Assembly: GCA_945862065.1 (NCBI GenBank)
Contig: CAMAWT010000004.1
Span: 1 to 64,000, forward strand
Direction of reading: 5' to 3'
DNA length: 64,000 nt
DNA from: Flavobacterium psychrophilum
GTDB taxonomy: Bacteria; Bacteroidota; Bacteroidia; Flavobacteriales; Flavobacteriaceae
Below the pieces are notes generated by a model, which saw only the letters and a program-made list of their open reading frames with translations, had not been told where the DNA came from and ran no database searches. A program made the position numbers and the translations under genes. Numbering within the stretch: the stretch's first letter is position 1; each line of letters opens with the position of its first letter. Shown in pieces: positions 1 to 9,037 of this stretch.

Positions 1-254
1 GTAGATGAAGTGGAGGGTAACTGTAGCTAAACAAACCTCTTGTTTTTCTGCTACGAATTTGACAGATTACAGCGAATTTAGTTGTCAATATTTATTACAA
101 ACTCTCAACGGAATGAAAAATTTTGGAAAATTAAATACCAAATGCAATGGCAATTTCAAAAATCAATTGGTTTAACCATAAATTTTACAATTTCATAAAT
201 TTGAAAACTGCGACTGAAAACTGAAAATTCATCTGAAAAACAAAACTTCAAGTC

Positions 255-320
255 TAGCCCCGGTAGAGCCGATATCCTCCTGAAGTCCCGTAGGGCAAAG
301 GAGATAAAGGCGAAGACGGG
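255..320 (+). repeat. Dispersed intergenic hairpin repeat, copy 1
   Basis: This is a 66-bp element that starts TAGCCC, contains the core GATATCCTCCTGAAGTCCCG and ends GGCGAAGACGGGA. It is nearly identical to 4546-4611 and to the reverse complement of 24422-24488. It folds as nested short stems (CCC/GGG, GCC/GGC, ATCCTCC/GGAGAT, CCC/GGG) separated by purine-rich internal loops. It lies just beyond the rpsA terminator. No coding potential is seen. Confidence 0.85.
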
Positions 321-366
321 ACAAGATGTCTTATGGAACGGAGATGGGTGCTTCTAATTGAACATA

Positions 367-396
367 AAAAAAAGCTTCACATTGCTGTGAAGCTTT
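367..396 (-). terminator. rpsA intrinsic terminator
   Basis: The inverted repeat AAGCTTCACA / TGTGAAGCTT has a 4-nt loop and is followed on the minus strand by an eight-T run. It lies 27 bp past the rpsA stop codon. Confidence 0.85.
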
Positions 397-422
397 TAAT
401 GTAATTTGAAATTAGAGAATTA

Positions 423-2195
423 TTAGTTTCCTCCTTTTTCCATTTTAGCTTTTAATTCGGCAAGAATATCATTGTTGTCTCCTAAAGTTGAAGTTTGATT
501 GTTGCTGTTTGAAGCAGCTACAGAGTCTGAAGCAGCTTTAACGTTTTTCTCTTCTTCTTCACGGAAAATTGCTGTATGTGAAGCAACTACACGTTTGAAT
601 TCTTTGTTGAATTCGATAACTTTGAAATCGGCAGTATCACCTTTTTTCAATTTTTTACCGTCTTCTTTCTCCAAATGACGTGTAGGAATGAATGCCACAA
701 CATCGTCACCAAAGTCAACCGTTGCACCTTTGTCAACAATTTCTGCAATAGTTCCGTTATGGATTGTTCCTACAGCAAAAGCTTCTTCGTGCTTGTCCCA
801 AGGATTTGCAGTTGTTTGTTTGTGACCTAAAGATAATTTACGTCCGTCAACATCTAATTCTAATACAACAACATCTAAAGTATCTCCTACATTTACAAAT
901 TCTGATGGATGTTTGATTTTCTTAGTCCAAGAAAGGTCAGAGATATATACTAATCCGTCAATTCCTTCTTCTAATTCTACGAAAATTCCGAAGTTTGTAA
1001 AGTTTCTAACAATTCCTGTGTGTCTTGATGCTACTGGGTATTTTGCAGTAATATCAGTCCAAGGATCTTGTGTCATTTGTTTGATACCAAGTGACATTTT
1101 TCTGTCATCTCTGTCAAGTGTTAAAACAACTGCTTCAACAACATCACCTACTTTTACGAAGTCTTGAGCTGAACGTAAATGCGTTGACCATGACATTTCT
1201 GAAACGTGGATTAAACCTTCAACACCTTCAGCTACTTCGATAAATGCACCGTAGTCTGCAATAACAACTACTTTACCTTTAACTTTATCGCCAACTTTAA
1301 GATCTGCTCCAAGAGCATCCCATGGGTGTGCGTTTAATTGTTTTAGACCTAATTGAATTCTTGTTTTTTCGTCATCGAAATCAAGGATTACAACGTTTAA
1401 TTTTTGATCTAATTCAAGAACTTCACTTGGGTGATTGATTCTTGACCAAGAAAGATCTGTAATATGGATTAATCCGTCAACTCCACCTAAATCGATGAAA
1501 ACACCATAAGAAGTAATGTTTTTAACCACACCTTCTAATACTTGTCCTTTTTGTAATTGACCGATAATTTCTTTTTTCTGAACTTCGATATCTGCTTCGA
1601 TAAGTGCTTTATGCGAAACTACAACGTTTTTAAATTCGTGATTAATTTTCACAACTTTAAATTCCATCATTTTGTTTACATAAACATCATAATCGCGGAT
1701 TGGTTTCACATCAATTTGTGAACCAGGTAAGAATGCTTCAATACCGAAAACATCTACAATCATACCACCTTTTGTTCTACATTTAACAAAACCTGTAACA
1801 ATTTCACCTGTTTCGTTTGCAGAAATAACTCTATCCCAAGATTTAATGGTTCTAGCTTTTCTGTGAGATAAAACTAATTGACCTGTTTTATCTTCACGAA
1901 TGTCGATAAGTACTTCAACTTTGTCACCAACTTTTAAATTTGGATTGTAACGGAATTCGTTTAAAGAAATAACACCTTCCGATTTTGCATTGATGTCAAC
2001 AATAGCGTCTCTGTCTGTAATTCTTACAACTACACCTTCTACTACTTCTTCTTGATCTGTTGAGATGAAAGTTTTAGTTACTAATTCTTCAAACTCTTGT
2101 AAGTTTTTTTCGTCAACTGCATCAATTCCTTCAGCGTAGTTGTGCCAGTTAAAACCTGTTAAAAAATCCTGTTGTTCTGTGTTTAATTCAGACAT
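423..2195 (-). CDS. rpsA: 30S ribosomal protein S1
   Basis: Ribosomal protein S1 (590 aa) binds mRNA on the 30S subunit. The sequence shows six tandem S1 (OB-fold) repeats at roughly residues 50-115, 130-200, 215-285, 300-370, 385-455 and 470-540. The central four carry the classic S1 signature (G.V..I..YG.F....G..GL.H.SD.SW). The C-terminal tail is rich in Asn, Ser and Lys. The length matches other Bacteroidota S1 proteins. The start is the ATG at 2195, about 105 nt downstream of a good promoter match, so the gene has a fairly long leader that could hold autogenous control (inference). It is a single transcription unit with its own terminator. Confidence 0.97.
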   Translation of the reverse strand: MSELNTEQQDFLTGFNWHNYAEGIDAVDEKNLQEFEELVTKTFISTDQEEVVEGVVVRITDRDAIVDINAKSEGVISLNEFRYNPNLKVGDKVEVLIDIREDKTGQLVLSHRKARTIKSWDRVISANETGEIVTGFVKCRTKGGMIVDVFGIEAFLPGSQIDVKPIRDYDVYVNKMMEFKVVKINHEFKNVVVSHKALIEADIEVQKKEIIGQLQKGQVLEGVVKNITSYGVFIDLGGVDGLIHITDLSWSRINHPSEVLELDQKLNVVILDFDDEKTRIQLGLKQLNAHPWDALGADLKVGDKVKGKVVVIADYGAFIEVAEGVEGLIHVSEMSWSTHLRSAQDFVKVGDVVEAVVLTLDRDDRKMSLGIKQMTQDPWTDITAKYPVASRHTGIVRNFTNFGIFVELEEGIDGLVYISDLSWTKKIKHPSEFVNVGDTLDVVVLELDVDGRKLSLGHKQTTANPWDKHEEAFAVGTIHNGTIAEIVDKGATVDFGDDVVAFIPTRHLEKEDGKKLKKGDTADFKVIEFNKEFKRVVASHTAIFREEEEKNVKAASDSVAASNSNNQTSTLGDNNDILAELKAKMEKGGN

Positions 2196-2309
2196 GCGTA
2201 TAAAATTTGTATTTTGTTTTCCGTGAGTTTCTTTAAGCGATAGAAAAACAAAAGTGTTTTACATAAATAATTGATTTCCAAACGAAACTCTACTCTGCAT
2301 TTTGGATTG

Positions 2310-2340
2310 CAAAAGTAATCATTATTTATTTATTACAAAA
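2310..2340 (-). promoter_or_regulatory. rpsA promoter (Bacteroidota -33/-7 type)
   Basis: On the minus strand, TTTTG (2340-2336) is followed after 18 nt by TACTTTTG (2317-2310). This fits the flavobacterial TTG...TAnnTTTG consensus, whose usual spacer is about 19 nt. The predicted transcript start lies near 2306. Confidence 0.65.
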
Positions 2341-2365
2341 ATTATTATTGGAAATAATAACTATA

Positions 2366-2402
2366 AAAAACCCTTTCAATACATTGTTTTGAAAGGGTTT
2401 TG
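2366..2402 (-). terminator. Terminator of the MFS permease gene
   Basis: The arms AACCCTTTCAA and TTGAAAGGGTT are separated by a short loop. On the minus strand the hairpin is followed by a T run. It sits 18 bp past the stop codon at 2421. Confidence 0.85.
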
Positions 2403-2420
2403 GATATTTTTTGATTATAT

Positions 2421-3746
2421 CTAATGACTCAAATTTGTCATTTCTTCTTGAACATGTTTGTGTTTGAAAAATAATGCAAACAAAACAGTGATGATTAACG
2501 CATACAAAGCAAAAGAAAGCCAAATATTTTGCCAATCCTTAACGCCGTTTTGAGTGAAAAAGCTATCAATTACTAAACCACTGATTTTACTACCTAAATA
2601 AGCACCAATGCCATTTGTCATCATCATAAACAAACCTTGTGCAGAAGAACGTATGGATGAATCGGTGGTGGTTTCTACAAATAATGAACCCGAAATATTG
2701 AAAAAATCGAATGCCAAACCATATACAATACACGACAAAATTATCATCCAAAGACCATCAGCTGGGTTTCCATAGGCAAACAAACCGAAACGTAATACCC
2801 ACGCAATCATTGAAAAAAGCATTACTTGTTTGATTCCAAAACGTTTTAAAAAAAATGGAATGGCAAGAATGAAAACGGTTTCTGAAATTTGTGAAATAGA
2901 CATTATTATGGTTGAAGAACTCACAACAATTGAATCTTTGTATTCTGGGAAGTTTTTAAAATCGTTCAAAAAAGCATCGCCATACATGTTTGTTAATTGC
3001 AAGGCAGCTCCCAAAAAAATTGAGAATAGTAAGAAAAGTGCCATTTTGGAATTTGAAAATAATTTAAAGGCATTCAATCCTAACTGTTCTATTAAGGTGG
3101 CCTCTTTTGAAATCAATCGCTGTGGTGGGCATTTAGGTAATGTAAAAGAATAAATTCCTAAAACAATTGCAAAAAATGCGGCAAAGTAAAATTGATTTGC
3201 TGTAATTGGACTATTGAATACATTGGCAAGGCTATTTCCTATTTGTAATCCAAAATCGTGAATAAACGCTGGTGGATTTGGAGAACTAAAAATATTGGTT
3301 ATCCACATTGCTGCAATAAAACCGATGGTTCCCCAAACTCTGATTGGTGGAAAAACTTTTACAACATCCAAATTATTATTATTTAAAATAGTAAAAGTGA
3401 TTGAACTAGACAAAGAAATGGTAGGCATGTAACAAATCATCGCACCAAAAATAACATAATACAATACATTTGGGTCATTGACACTTGGCACATACAGTAA
3501 AATTAAACCATATAAAATGTGTAAAATTCCGTATAGCTTTTCGGCATTAAACCATTTATCAGCAATGATTCCTGTGATTGCTGGCATGAATAAGGAAGAC
3601 AAACCCAATGTTGAAAAGATGGCTCCAAATTCTGCGCCAGTCCAACCTTTAGCGTTAAAACAATAGGTTCCAATGGTAATTAGCCAAGCTCCCCAAACAA
3701 AATATTGGAGGAAACTCATAACGGTCAATCTGAATTTTATGTTCAT
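2421..3746 (-). CDS. Nucleoside permease-like MFS transporter
   Basis: This is a 441-aa inner-membrane protein with about twelve hydrophobic segments. The N-terminus (MSFLQYFVWGAWLITIGTYC) and the block TLGLSSLFMPAITGIIADKW are typical of the NupG-like nucleoside:H+ symporter branch of MFS, which is common in Bacteroidota. It presumably imports nucleosides by proton symport, but the substrate is inferred from family likeness only. It has its own terminator, and cmk lies 78 bp upstream on the same strand. Cmk phosphorylates CMP, so a loose nucleotide-salvage link is possible but not shown. Confidence 0.85.
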   Translation of the reverse strand: MNIKFRLTVMSFLQYFVWGAWLITIGTYCFNAKGWTGAEFGAIFSTLGLSSLFMPAITGIIADKWFNAEKLYGILHILYGLILLYVPSVNDPNVLYYVIFGAMICYMPTISLSSSITFTILNNNNLDVVKVFPPIRVWGTIGFIAAMWITNIFSSPNPPAFIHDFGLQIGNSLANVFNSPITANQFYFAAFFAIVLGIYSFTLPKCPPQRLISKEATLIEQLGLNAFKLFSNSKMALFLLFSIFLGAALQLTNMYGDAFLNDFKNFPEYKDSIVVSSSTIIMSISQISETVFILAIPFFLKRFGIKQVMLFSMIAWVLRFGLFAYGNPADGLWMIILSCIVYGLAFDFFNISGSLFVETTTDSSIRSSAQGLFMMMTNGIGAYLGSKISGLVIDSFFTQNGVKDWQNIWLSFALYALIITVLFALFFKHKHVQEEMTNLSH

Positions 3747-3824
3747 ACGTATTGTATACTTTAAATAGAATGTAAATCTACTAATATTATTAAAATTTCC
3801 AAATTTAATTAAGTAGGAGGGAAG

Positions 3825-4514
3825 TTACTCCTTAATTAATTCTTCCACTAATTCTAACACGATTTGAAATTGCTCTTCTCTGCTTAGGTATGAATTATCT
3901 ATTTCGATGGCATCTTCGGCAATTATAAGTGGTGAATCTTGTCGGTGTGTATCTAAATAGTCTCTTTCTTGTACGTTTTTCAAAACCGCTTCAAAGGTAA
4001 CATCATCGCCTTTTTGCGATAATTCGTCGAAGCGTCTTTGTGCACGGGTCTCGGCGCTTGCAGTCATGAAGATTTTGAGTTCGGCATCTGGAAAAACGAC
4101 TGTACCGATGTCGCGACCGTCCATAACGATGGCTTTGTTTTTTCCGATTTCTTGTTGTTGTTCGACTAGTTTGGCTCTTACTTCTGAAATTTCGGCTATT
4201 TTACTAACAAAGTTTGCTACTTCGATCGTTCTGATTTCTTTTTCTACATTTATGTTGTTTAGAAACATTTGGGCAAAGCCAACTTCTTCGTTGTAAATAA
4301 ATTGAAGAGAAATTTCTGAAAGTTTGGAAATTAAAAGTTCTTTGTCAATTGCGTTTTCTGAAATTAATTGGTTTTGCATGGCAAATAATGTAACGGCTCT
4401 GTACATGGCACCCGTATCTACATAAACGTATCCCAATTTTTGGGCAAGTTGCTTGGCAAGTGTGCTTTTTCCTGTGGATGAAAATCCGTCTATGGCAATG
4501 GTTATTTTTTTCAA
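3825..4514 (-). CDS. cmk: Cytidylate kinase
   Basis: CMP/dCMP kinase (229 aa) makes CDP/dCDP from the monophosphates and ATP. The P-loop GFSSTGKST is at residues 10-18. The conserved YVDTGAMYRAVT block follows, then DGRDIGTVVFPDAELKIF and the LID-like RAQRR region. The length is normal. The start is the ATG at 4514. A hairpin (about 3805-3840) overlaps the stop codon but lacks a strong T run, so termination there is uncertain. In flavobacteria cmk often lies beside porQ, as here, but a 143-bp gap holding a hairpin repeat separates the two. Confidence 0.96.
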   Translation of the reverse strand: MKKITIAIDGFSSTGKSTLAKQLAQKLGYVYVDTGAMYRAVTLFAMQNQLISENAIDKELLISKLSEISLQFIYNEEVGFAQMFLNNINVEKEIRTIEVANFVSKIAEISEVRAKLVEQQQEIGKNKAIVMDGRDIGTVVFPDAELKIFMTASAETRAQRRFDELSQKGDDVTFEAVLKNVQERDYLDTHRQDSPLIIAEDAIEIDNSYLSREEQFQIVLELVEELIKE

Positions 4515-4545
4515 AACTTCTTATGAATTACAAAAAGAACAGTTT

Positions 4546-4611
4546 TAGCCCCGATATAGCCGATATCCTCCTGAAGTCCCGAAGGGCGAAGGAGATAAAG
4601 GCGAAAGCGGG
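4546..4611 (+). repeat. Dispersed intergenic hairpin repeat, copy 2
   Basis: This 66-bp element shares the TAGCCC start, the GATATCCTCCTGAAGTCCCG core and the GGCGAAAGCGGGA end with copies 1 and 3. It sits between the stop of porQ and the start of cmk, so it would be transcribed in any porQ-cmk readthrough RNA. Nested stems CCC/GGG, GCC/GGC, ATCCTCC/GGAGAT and CCC-GAA-GGG are visible. Confidence 0.88.
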
Positions 4612-4657
4612 AGAGTTTGTCTTTATATTGTTAAATGTGTGCTTCAAAAATACAATA

Positions 4658-5683
4658 TTATTCTTGAAAATTGATGGTGAGTCCAAATAAACTGGTATTG
4701 CCAGCTAGTGAATAGCGCGAGTAGGAATAATTGAATTTTAACTTGTTCATTTTGAGGCCAAAACCGACTGAAATTCCTGAGAAATTTCGTTGATCTACGA
4801 CCCTGAGTTCTTCTCCACGGCGGAAATTATAACCTAAACGTAAATTAAAACCTTTGGTTGGGAATAATTCTGCGCCTAAAACCAAGTGGCGGAGTGCGTT
4901 GTTAAAAAAGGATACTTTTTCTTGTGAGGCACTACCGTTTAAACTTCCTTGAGACCTGTTTGGGTTGGAAAATGCGATGTTCCATTGTTGTAAGTTTTCC
5001 AGGGTAAGATGCCAACGAATGGGAACATTTTCTACTTGTTGCGATACTCCGATTAAGACTTCCAGTGGTAATTTTTCGTTTGTACCAGCATAGGTTGTTA
5101 TTTGAGTTCCCACATTTCTGATGACTAAAGCCCAATTTACGTCGTTTCGAGTATCGATAAAAAGCGCACCAAAATCGGCAGCTACACCAAAAGAATTATA
5201 TGATTCTAAAGTTGATGAGATTAATTTTGCGTTGGAACCTATATATAAATCCGTTCGAGGAATATTGTATGAATAGCCAAAAGAGAGCGCAGTTTCGCTT
5301 CCTGTAAAAGAAGATGTTGGCAGCCCGTTTTCGTCATAACCTTCTATTTTTCCGTAGTTTACATAATTGACCCCCACTTGAAATGTTTGAACATGTCTGT
5401 CATATGTATACGCATAAGAAGCGGTTCCGTAGGTTATGGCGCCAAGATAATTTCCGTAATTTACCGCTAAATGGTTGTCCATTTCTGGATTGATTGCTGC
5501 CGGATTGAAATGCGCTTGATTCACGTCGGAGTCAACAATGGTGAGCACTTTTCCGCCAAGGGCTGCTTGTCTTGGAGAAGTAATTAAGTTTAAAAATTGA
5601 AACACCGATTGACCACCAATTTGACTGAAAGCATCAGTGCAAAGTAGCATTAAAAAGAGTGAAATCCATTTTTTTATTGTCAT
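4658..5683 (-). CDS. porQ: Type IX secretion system protein PorQ
   Basis: This is a 341-aa outer-membrane protein of the PorV/PorQ beta-barrel family. It has a signal peptide (residues 1-20, ending DAFSQ) and the hallmark early block FLNLITSPRQAALGGK followed by NQAHFNPAAI. The rest alternates in short amphipathic strands, and the C-terminus is typical of a barrel (LFGLTINFQE). In the T9SS, PorQ works with PorZ and PorU at the surface attachment complex (known for the family). The window also encodes a T9SS substrate (37489-38841). The start is the ATG at 5683, and the gene sits between lon and cmk. Confidence 0.9.
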   Translation of the reverse strand: MTIKKWISLFLMLLCTDAFSQIGGQSVFQFLNLITSPRQAALGGKVLTIVDSDVNQAHFNPAAINPEMDNHLAVNYGNYLGAITYGTASYAYTYDRHVQTFQVGVNYVNYGKIEGYDENGLPTSSFTGSETALSFGYSYNIPRTDLYIGSNAKLISSTLESYNSFGVAADFGALFIDTRNDVNWALVIRNVGTQITTYAGTNEKLPLEVLIGVSQQVENVPIRWHLTLENLQQWNIAFSNPNRSQGSLNGSASQEKVSFFNNALRHLVLGAELFPTKGFNLRLGYNFRRGEELRVVDQRNFSGISVGFGLKMNKLKFNYSYSRYSLAGNTSLFGLTINFQE

Positions 5684-5754
5684 AAATTTATTGTAAAACA
5701 GTAGATATAACGAGAATGCGAAGATATTATTTTAAAAACTAAAATGAAAGGAAA

Positions 5755-5782
5755 TAAAAAAGCATAAGTTTTCACTTATGCT
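5755..5782 (-). terminator. lon terminator
   Basis: The perfect 9-bp stem AGCATAAGT / ACTTATGCT has a 4-nt loop and, on the minus strand, a trailing T run. It lies 22 bp beyond the lon stop codon. Confidence 0.85.
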
Positions 5783-5803
5783 TTCCAACTTTTATATTTA
5801 AAA

Positions 5804-8257
5804 TTAATCTATTGTTTTTGCGTTTTTAACTTTGTCATTTGTCAAGGCAATGGCAATTACTTCGTGCATTTCTTTTACATAATGGAACGTTAATCCCGTT
5901 AAATAGTCTGATTTAATTTCATCAATATCACTTTTGTTTTCGTGACAAAGAATAATTTCTTTGATGTTAGCTCTTTTGGCAGCAAGGATTTTTTCTTTGA
6001 TTCCGCCAACGGGTAATACTTTTCCACGAAGCGTAATTTCGCCAGTCATAGCTAAGCTTTTCTTAATTTTTCTTTGTGTTAATAAAGAAACCATGGAGGT
6101 CAACATCGCAATACCTGCACTTGGACCGTCTTTTGGTGTGGCACCTTCTGGAACGTGGAGATGGATATTATATTTGCCAATGGTTTCTTGGTTGCAACCA
6201 AAAATTTCAGCATTAGCTTTAATGTATTCTAAAGCGATGGTTGCCGATTCTTTCATGACGATACCTAAATTACCAGTTAAGGTAAGCAATCCTTTTCCTT
6301 TAGAAATCAATGATTCAATGAATAAAATATCGCCACCAACTGCTGTCCAAGCCAATCCTGTAACAACTCCAGCAACATCATTGCCTTCTGCTTTATCTCT
6401 TTCTAAACGAGGTGCACCTAGAATAGTTTCAATATCTTGGTCGGTAACTTTTACATTATATTCTTCTTCCATGGCAACCGATTTGGCTGCATTTCGAATG
6501 ACTTGTGCAATTTTTTGTTCTAAATTTCTAACACCTGATTCACGTGTGTATCCTTCCACAATTTTTTCAAATTGTTTTTTACCGATAGAAAATTGTTTTG
6601 CAACCATTCCGTGCTCTTTCAGTTGTTTTGGGAATAAATGTTGTTTAGCAATTTCCACTTTTTCTTCAGTAGTATACCCCGACATTTTAATCACTTCCAT
6701 TCGATCTTTAAGAGCTGGTTGAATGGTTGCCATTGAATTGGAAGTAGCAATGAACATCACTTTTGATAAATCAAAACCTTCTTCAAGGAAATTATCATAA
6801 AACTCGTTATTTTGTTCAGGGTCTAAAACTTCTAACAATGCCGACGATGGATCACCATGACTTGAAACGGATAATTTATCAATTTCATCCAAAACAAAAA
6901 CTGGGTTAGAGGTTTTTGCTTTTTTGATACTTTGAATAATTCTACCCGGCATGGCGCCAATATACGTTTTTCTATGGCCACGAATTTCAGCTTCATCACG
7001 AAGACCGCCAAGTGAAATTCGTACATATTCTCTACCCAAAGCTTCAGCCACCGATTTTCCGATGGAAGTTTTTCCCACTCCTGGAGGTCCGGTTAAACAA
7101 ATAATGGGCGATTTCATGTCGTTTCGTAATTTCAAAACAGCCAAATGCTCGATGATTCTTTTTTTCACATCATCCAGTCCAAAGTGATCTCTGTCTAATA
7201 CTTTTTGAGCATTTTTTAAATCAAAATTATCCTTAGAATAATGATTCCAAGGTAAATCAAGATATAAATCTAAATAATTTCGCTGAATTCCAAAATCGGG
7301 CGATTGCGGATTCATACGTTGTAACTTAGTAAATTCTTTTTCGAAATGTTTCTGTGTTTTTTCGTTCCATTTTTGAGATTTTGAACGCTCACGCATTTCT
7401 TCAAACTCTTGTTCGTTTGAAACGCCACCCAATTCTTCTTGGATGGTTTTCATTTGCTGCTGCAAAAAATATTCTCGTTGTTGCTGATCTAGATCGAAGC
7501 GAACTTTGGATTGAATGTCATTTTTTAATTCTAACTTCTGAAACTCCACATTCATATAACGAAGTGTTTCCATGGCTCTATCTTTCAATATGTTCATGGA
7601 AATCAATTGCTGTTTTTCTTCCACTGAAAGATTCATATTGGAAGACACAAAATTGATTAAAAACGATTGGCTTTCGATATTGCGAATGGCAAAAGTAGCT
7701 TCTGACGGTATGTTCGGACTCTCCTTAATTATTTCAATGGCCAATTCTTTGATGGAATCGACTATGGTATTAAATTCAGAATCTTCCTTATCAGGTCGAA
7801 CATCCTGAATTTCTTTAATGCTTGTACGGATGTACGGATCTTCGGTAGTTATTTCATCAATTTCAAAACGTTTTTTTCCTTGAAGAATGACTGTAATATT
7901 TCCGTCGGGCATTTTTAAAACCCTCAAAATTTGTGCAACGGTACCTACAAGATGTATATCATTTTTGGTAGGATCTTCTACTTGTTCGTTTTTTTGTGCA
8001 ACAACTCCAATGATTTTATCTCCGGCGTAAGCTTCGTTTATTAACTTTATAGATTTGTCTCTTCCTGCCGTAATCGGAATGACAACTCCAGGAAATAAAA
8101 CTGTATTTCGTAAAGGTAATATTGGGAGCGATTTCGGAAGCTTTTCATTGCTCATTTCTTCCTCATCTTCTGGTGTAAGTAACGGAATTAAATCGGCTTC
8201 AGAATCTAATTCTTGAAGTGACAAATTGTCAATAGTTAGTATTCTATGGTTTGACAT
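5804..8257 (-). CDS. lon: Lon ATP-dependent protease (endopeptidase La)
   Basis: This 817-aa cytosolic AAA+ serine protease degrades misfolded and regulatory proteins. Domains in order are the LAN substrate-binding domain (about 45-250), a coiled linker, the AAA+ module with Walker A GPPGVGKTS (about 375-385), Walker B (VFVLDEIDK) and sensor regions, and the C-terminal protease domain. The catalytic dyad is intact: Ser713 in DGPSAGIAM and the Lys in GGIKEKILAAK (about 754-756). The acidic N-terminal extension of about 40 residues is common in Bacteroidota. No clear heat-shock operator was recognised upstream. Confidence 0.97.
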   Translation of the reverse strand: MSNHRILTIDNLSLQELDSEADLIPLLTPEDEEEMSNEKLPKSLPILPLRNTVLFPGVVIPITAGRDKSIKLINEAYAGDKIIGVVAQKNEQVEDPTKNDIHLVGTVAQILRVLKMPDGNITVILQGKKRFEIDEITTEDPYIRTSIKEIQDVRPDKEDSEFNTIVDSIKELAIEIIKESPNIPSEATFAIRNIESQSFLINFVSSNMNLSVEEKQQLISMNILKDRAMETLRYMNVEFQKLELKNDIQSKVRFDLDQQQREYFLQQQMKTIQEELGGVSNEQEFEEMRERSKSQKWNEKTQKHFEKEFTKLQRMNPQSPDFGIQRNYLDLYLDLPWNHYSKDNFDLKNAQKVLDRDHFGLDDVKKRIIEHLAVLKLRNDMKSPIICLTGPPGVGKTSIGKSVAEALGREYVRISLGGLRDEAEIRGHRKTYIGAMPGRIIQSIKKAKTSNPVFVLDEIDKLSVSSHGDPSSALLEVLDPEQNNEFYDNFLEEGFDLSKVMFIATSNSMATIQPALKDRMEVIKMSGYTTEEKVEIAKQHLFPKQLKEHGMVAKQFSIGKKQFEKIVEGYTRESGVRNLEQKIAQVIRNAAKSVAMEEEYNVKVTDQDIETILGAPRLERDKAEGNDVAGVVTGLAWTAVGGDILFIESLISKGKGLLTLTGNLGIVMKESATIALEYIKANAEIFGCNQETIGKYNIHLHVPEGATPKDGPSAGIAMLTSMVSLLTQRKIKKSLAMTGEITLRGKVLPVGGIKEKILAAKRANIKEIILCHENKSDIDEIKSDYLTGLTFHYVKEMHEVIAIALTNDKVKNAKTID

Positions 8258-8401
8258 AATATAATTGGGGTCAAAATGACATTAATAAATTTTTATTTTT
8301 TTGAAATATATTATTTATATATAACATATTATCAAGATTCTACAGCTATAAATCGTCTAAACAAATCGCTATATGTACATTTATTACAATCTTTATGCCA
8401 T

Positions 8402-8432
8402 AAAAAAAATCCGCCAAAACGACGGATTTTAA
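8402..8432 (-). terminator. Terminator of the small lipoprotein gene
   Basis: The arms AAAATCCG and CGGATTTT close over a short loop, and on the minus strand a run of eight T follows. It lies 18 bp past the stop of the gene at 8450-9013. Confidence 0.8.
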
Positions 8433-8449
8433 TGGTTGTAAGATATTAT

Positions 8450-9013
8450 TTATTCTGTATATGGAACGTTGTTAAAAATTCCGTTACTAAATACTTTAGA
8501 AGAATTTACAGTTCCTGTTACAGGATCAAGCATGTAAACGGTACAATTAAAAGTTCCAGAAATTAATTTATTGGTAGTGTTAATAGAAGTCATATTTATT
8601 TGACCGGTTCCAAGGGTAGCATTTGCATAATTTATGGAGGTAAACATTGAAGTTGGTGTAGCTGTATTTTCCATGTAAGAAACACTTCCGCCACCACCTT
8701 GACTATAAGGAATACCGCCTGTCAAAAAAGTATTCGTTCCGTTTTCTGTAAATAAAATAGTTACAGCTTTGGTTGTAGTTCCCGTAAGGGTTCCTGTAAT
8801 TTTATACGTAGCAACAGATCCAGCACCTATAGTTTTGGTTGCAGTTGTTGCTGTTGACTCAAAAACTTGACCGTCAAAATTCACTTGTAAACTTCCTACA
8901 TCGATGGGTTCTGGAATTTCTATAGCAACATCAATGGGTTCATTATCACATGATTGAATTAAAAAAGATAGAGATAAAATTAAAAATAAGCTGATTTTTT
9001 TAAACTGGTTCAT
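8450..9013 (-). CDS. Putative lipoprotein, DUF6252-like
   Basis: This 187-aa exported protein has a lipoprotein signal with lipobox LIQSC (Cys at residue 22), so it is probably anchored in the envelope. The mature part starts with an acidic, Pro-rich linker, followed by a beta-rich domain (VNFDGQVFESTAT through ISGTFNCTVYMLD). This resembles the DUF6252 lipoproteins frequent in Flavobacterium, whose function is unknown. The family assignment is from memory of the pattern. It lies 25 bp from the MFS gene behind it on the same strand and could be co-transcribed with it. Confidence 0.7.
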   Translation of the reverse strand: MNQFKKISLFLILSLSFLIQSCDNEPIDVAIEIPEPIDVGSLQVNFDGQVFESTATTATKTIGAGSVATYKITGTLTGTTTKAVTILFTENGTNTFLTGGIPYSQGGGGSVSYMENTATPTSMFTSINYANATLGTGQINMTSINTTNKLISGTFNCTVYMLDPVTGTVNSSKVFSNGIFNNVPYTE

Positions 9014-9037
9014 ACATTATATTTTTTTCAAAGATAA

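Larger units (their letters stand above)
1..422. other. Non-coding stretch downstream of rpsA
   Basis: No convincing gene is seen here on either strand. The first 250 bases are AT-rich and show no recognisable feature. A hairpin repeat (255-320) and the rpsA terminator (367-396) are listed separately. The left part may belong to the flank of a gene outside the window. Confidence 0.6.

Noticed and set aside
5961..6722. 253-aa open frame on the plus strand inside lon
   Set aside because: It lies fully antisense to a well-conserved Lon gene, has no recognisable domain and shows the composition expected of a shadow frame.
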